Source: Candidatus Sulfopaludibacter sp. SbA3 (GTDB lineage Bacteria > Acidobacteriota > Terriglobia > 2-12-FULL-54-10). Taken from it: 14,453 nt of DNA. Positions 13,922 through 14,453 of this stretch are shown here, piece by piece. The translations under genes and the position numbers were made by a program. The notes beneath the pieces are model-generated. The model saw nothing but the letters and a program-made list of their open reading frames with translations, made no database searches and was not told where the DNA came from. How positions within the stretch are numbered: position 1 is the first letter of the stretch; each line of letters begins with the position of its first letter. The stretch spans positions 1 through 14,453 of the forward strand of contig CAMBEY010000041.1 of assembly GCA_945865705.1 (NCBI GenBank), written 5' to 3'.

Positions 13922-14341
13922 CTATTGTGTCGGTACTGTTTGTGGTTCCGCCATGGCCGAGTCACTTGCGCTCTCAGTGGCTTTCTCCATTGCGGAGGCG
14001 GCTTTGCCGACCCACTTGGCGGTTACGTCTGAGGTCTTTTGGAGCAGGTCGGTGGAGACTTTGACGATTTCGCGAGGATCGAGAATCTCGGCACCTTCCA
14101 TGGTCCGGTGGATCATATACTCAGAGGCCTTGGCGACTGATTGCAGCGTTTCCTTCTTCTTCGCGTCCATGTCACGGACCAGAACTTCCGTAACGGAGTT
14201 TAGGGTTTTTTCAAACCCCTCGATCGCCTTGTTGGCCTGGTCGCCACCTTCGGCAACTTTAAGCGAATTCTCCAACTGCTCCACTCCATACAACGTGAAT
14301 GCAGCGGAAAAGCGAAGCATCGACACAACCAAATTCGTCAT
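13922..14341 (-). CDS. Small helical phasin-like protein (139 aa)
   Basis: No firm family match is recognised. The protein is nearly all predicted helix: a hydrophobic N-terminus (residues 1-20) leads into charged amphipathic helices rich in Ala, Lys, Glu and Thr (about 21-125) and a Ser/Pro/Thr-rich end. There are no cysteines. This composition and length resemble phasins, which coat storage granules or lipid surfaces, but the assignment rests on appearance only. An AGGAGA lies 6 nt before the ATG at 14341, the best ribosome-binding site in this operon. It is the first gene visible in the minus-strand operon. A run of eight T follows the stop without a GC-rich hairpin, so read-through into the UbiB-like gene is likely. 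Confidence 0.7.
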   Translation of the reverse strand: MTNLVVSMLRFSAAFTLYGVEQLENSLKVAEGGDQANKAIEGFEKTLNSVTEVLVRDMDAKKKETLQSVAKASEYMIHRTMEGAEILDPREIVKVSTDLLQKTSDVTAKWVGKAASAMEKATESASDSAMAEPQTVPTQ

Positions 14342-14347
14342 GATCCG

Positions 14348-14353
14348 TCTCCT
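14348..14353 (-). promoter_or_regulatory. Strong ribosome-binding site of the phasin-like gene
   Basis: AGGAGA on the minus strand is spaced 6 nt from ATG 14341, consistent with high expression of the first gene. Confidence 0.75.
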
Positions 14354-14384
14354 GTTGTCTGTCAGAATTCATTCCGACCGTATA

Positions 14385-14448
14385 GCTTGCGATTCGAGAG
14401 AGCAAGCCGATCAGAATGTTTCATCTTATAACAAAAACCTTGCGATTC
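14385..14448 (-). promoter_or_regulatory. Upstream region of the minus-strand operon with repeated 10-mer
   Basis: The 10-mer GAATCGCAAG (minus strand) occurs at 14439-14448 and again at 14386-14395, 53 bp apart. The proximal copy overlaps a GCTTGC/GCAAGC inverted repeat (14385-14390/14402-14407). Between the copies lies TTATAAG, a possible -10 element, and TATACG lies just downstream of the proximal copy. The spacing is about five helical turns, compatible with paired operator sites. No -35 box is convincing, and the window ends 5 bp further on. Confidence 0.35.
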
Positions 14449-14453
14449 AGAAA

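Noticed and set aside
1..14453. Mobile element, prophage or CRISPR array
   Set aside because: No transposase, integrase or phage genes and no regularly spaced repeats; only the REP-like doublet and short 12-bp duplications were seen.

Overview
The window looks like chromosomal DNA from a moderately GC-rich soil or environmental bacterium, most likely an acidobacterium. This is inferred from the gene mix: a DUF1592-type planctomycete/acidobacterial cytochrome protein, a GldA/GldF/GldG-DUF4340 cassette outside Bacteroidota, and tandem ArsA-like ATPases. No rRNA, tRNA, CRISPR array or transposase gene was found, and no marker fixes the phylum.

Layout. (1) 1-1073, minus strand: the N-terminal part of a secreted DUF1592-family protein with a haem c motif, running off the left edge. 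(2) 1074-1459: a divergent intergenic region with a 12-bp tandem repeat and a hairpin. (3) 1460-3289, plus: an ABC-F ATPase of Uup-like architecture. (4) 3552-8398, plus: a four-gene cassette of ABC-2 ATPase, permease, GldG-like auxiliary protein and DUF4340 protein. The first three genes are tightly coupled; a pair of inverted REP-like palindromes separates the third from the fourth. (5) 8585-8986, plus: crcB, a Fluc fluoride channel gene with no visible Shine-Dalgarno and a candidate -10 box close to the start codon. (6) 9017-14341, minus: six closely packed genes converging on crcB. In transcription order they are a small phasin-like helical protein, a UbiB/ABC1-like protein whose catalytic motifs are eroded, two START-fold (SRPBCC) proteins, and two ArsA/Get3-like ATPases.

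How they work together. The plus-strand cassette should form a membrane ABC complex (ATPase plus permease) with two single-span proteins whose soluble domains lie outside the membrane. Its substrate is unknown. The minus-strand operon is the most interesting region. It combines hydrophobic-ligand-binding folds (two START proteins), a membrane-anchored UbiB-like pseudokinase, a surface-active-looking helical protein and a pair of ATPases of the family that moves hydrophobic or anionic cargo. I infer a hydrophobic-cargo (lipid, quinone or tail-anchored protein) handling system. The ATPase pair resembles the mycobacterial BagAB arrangement. The function is not proven by anything in the sequence.
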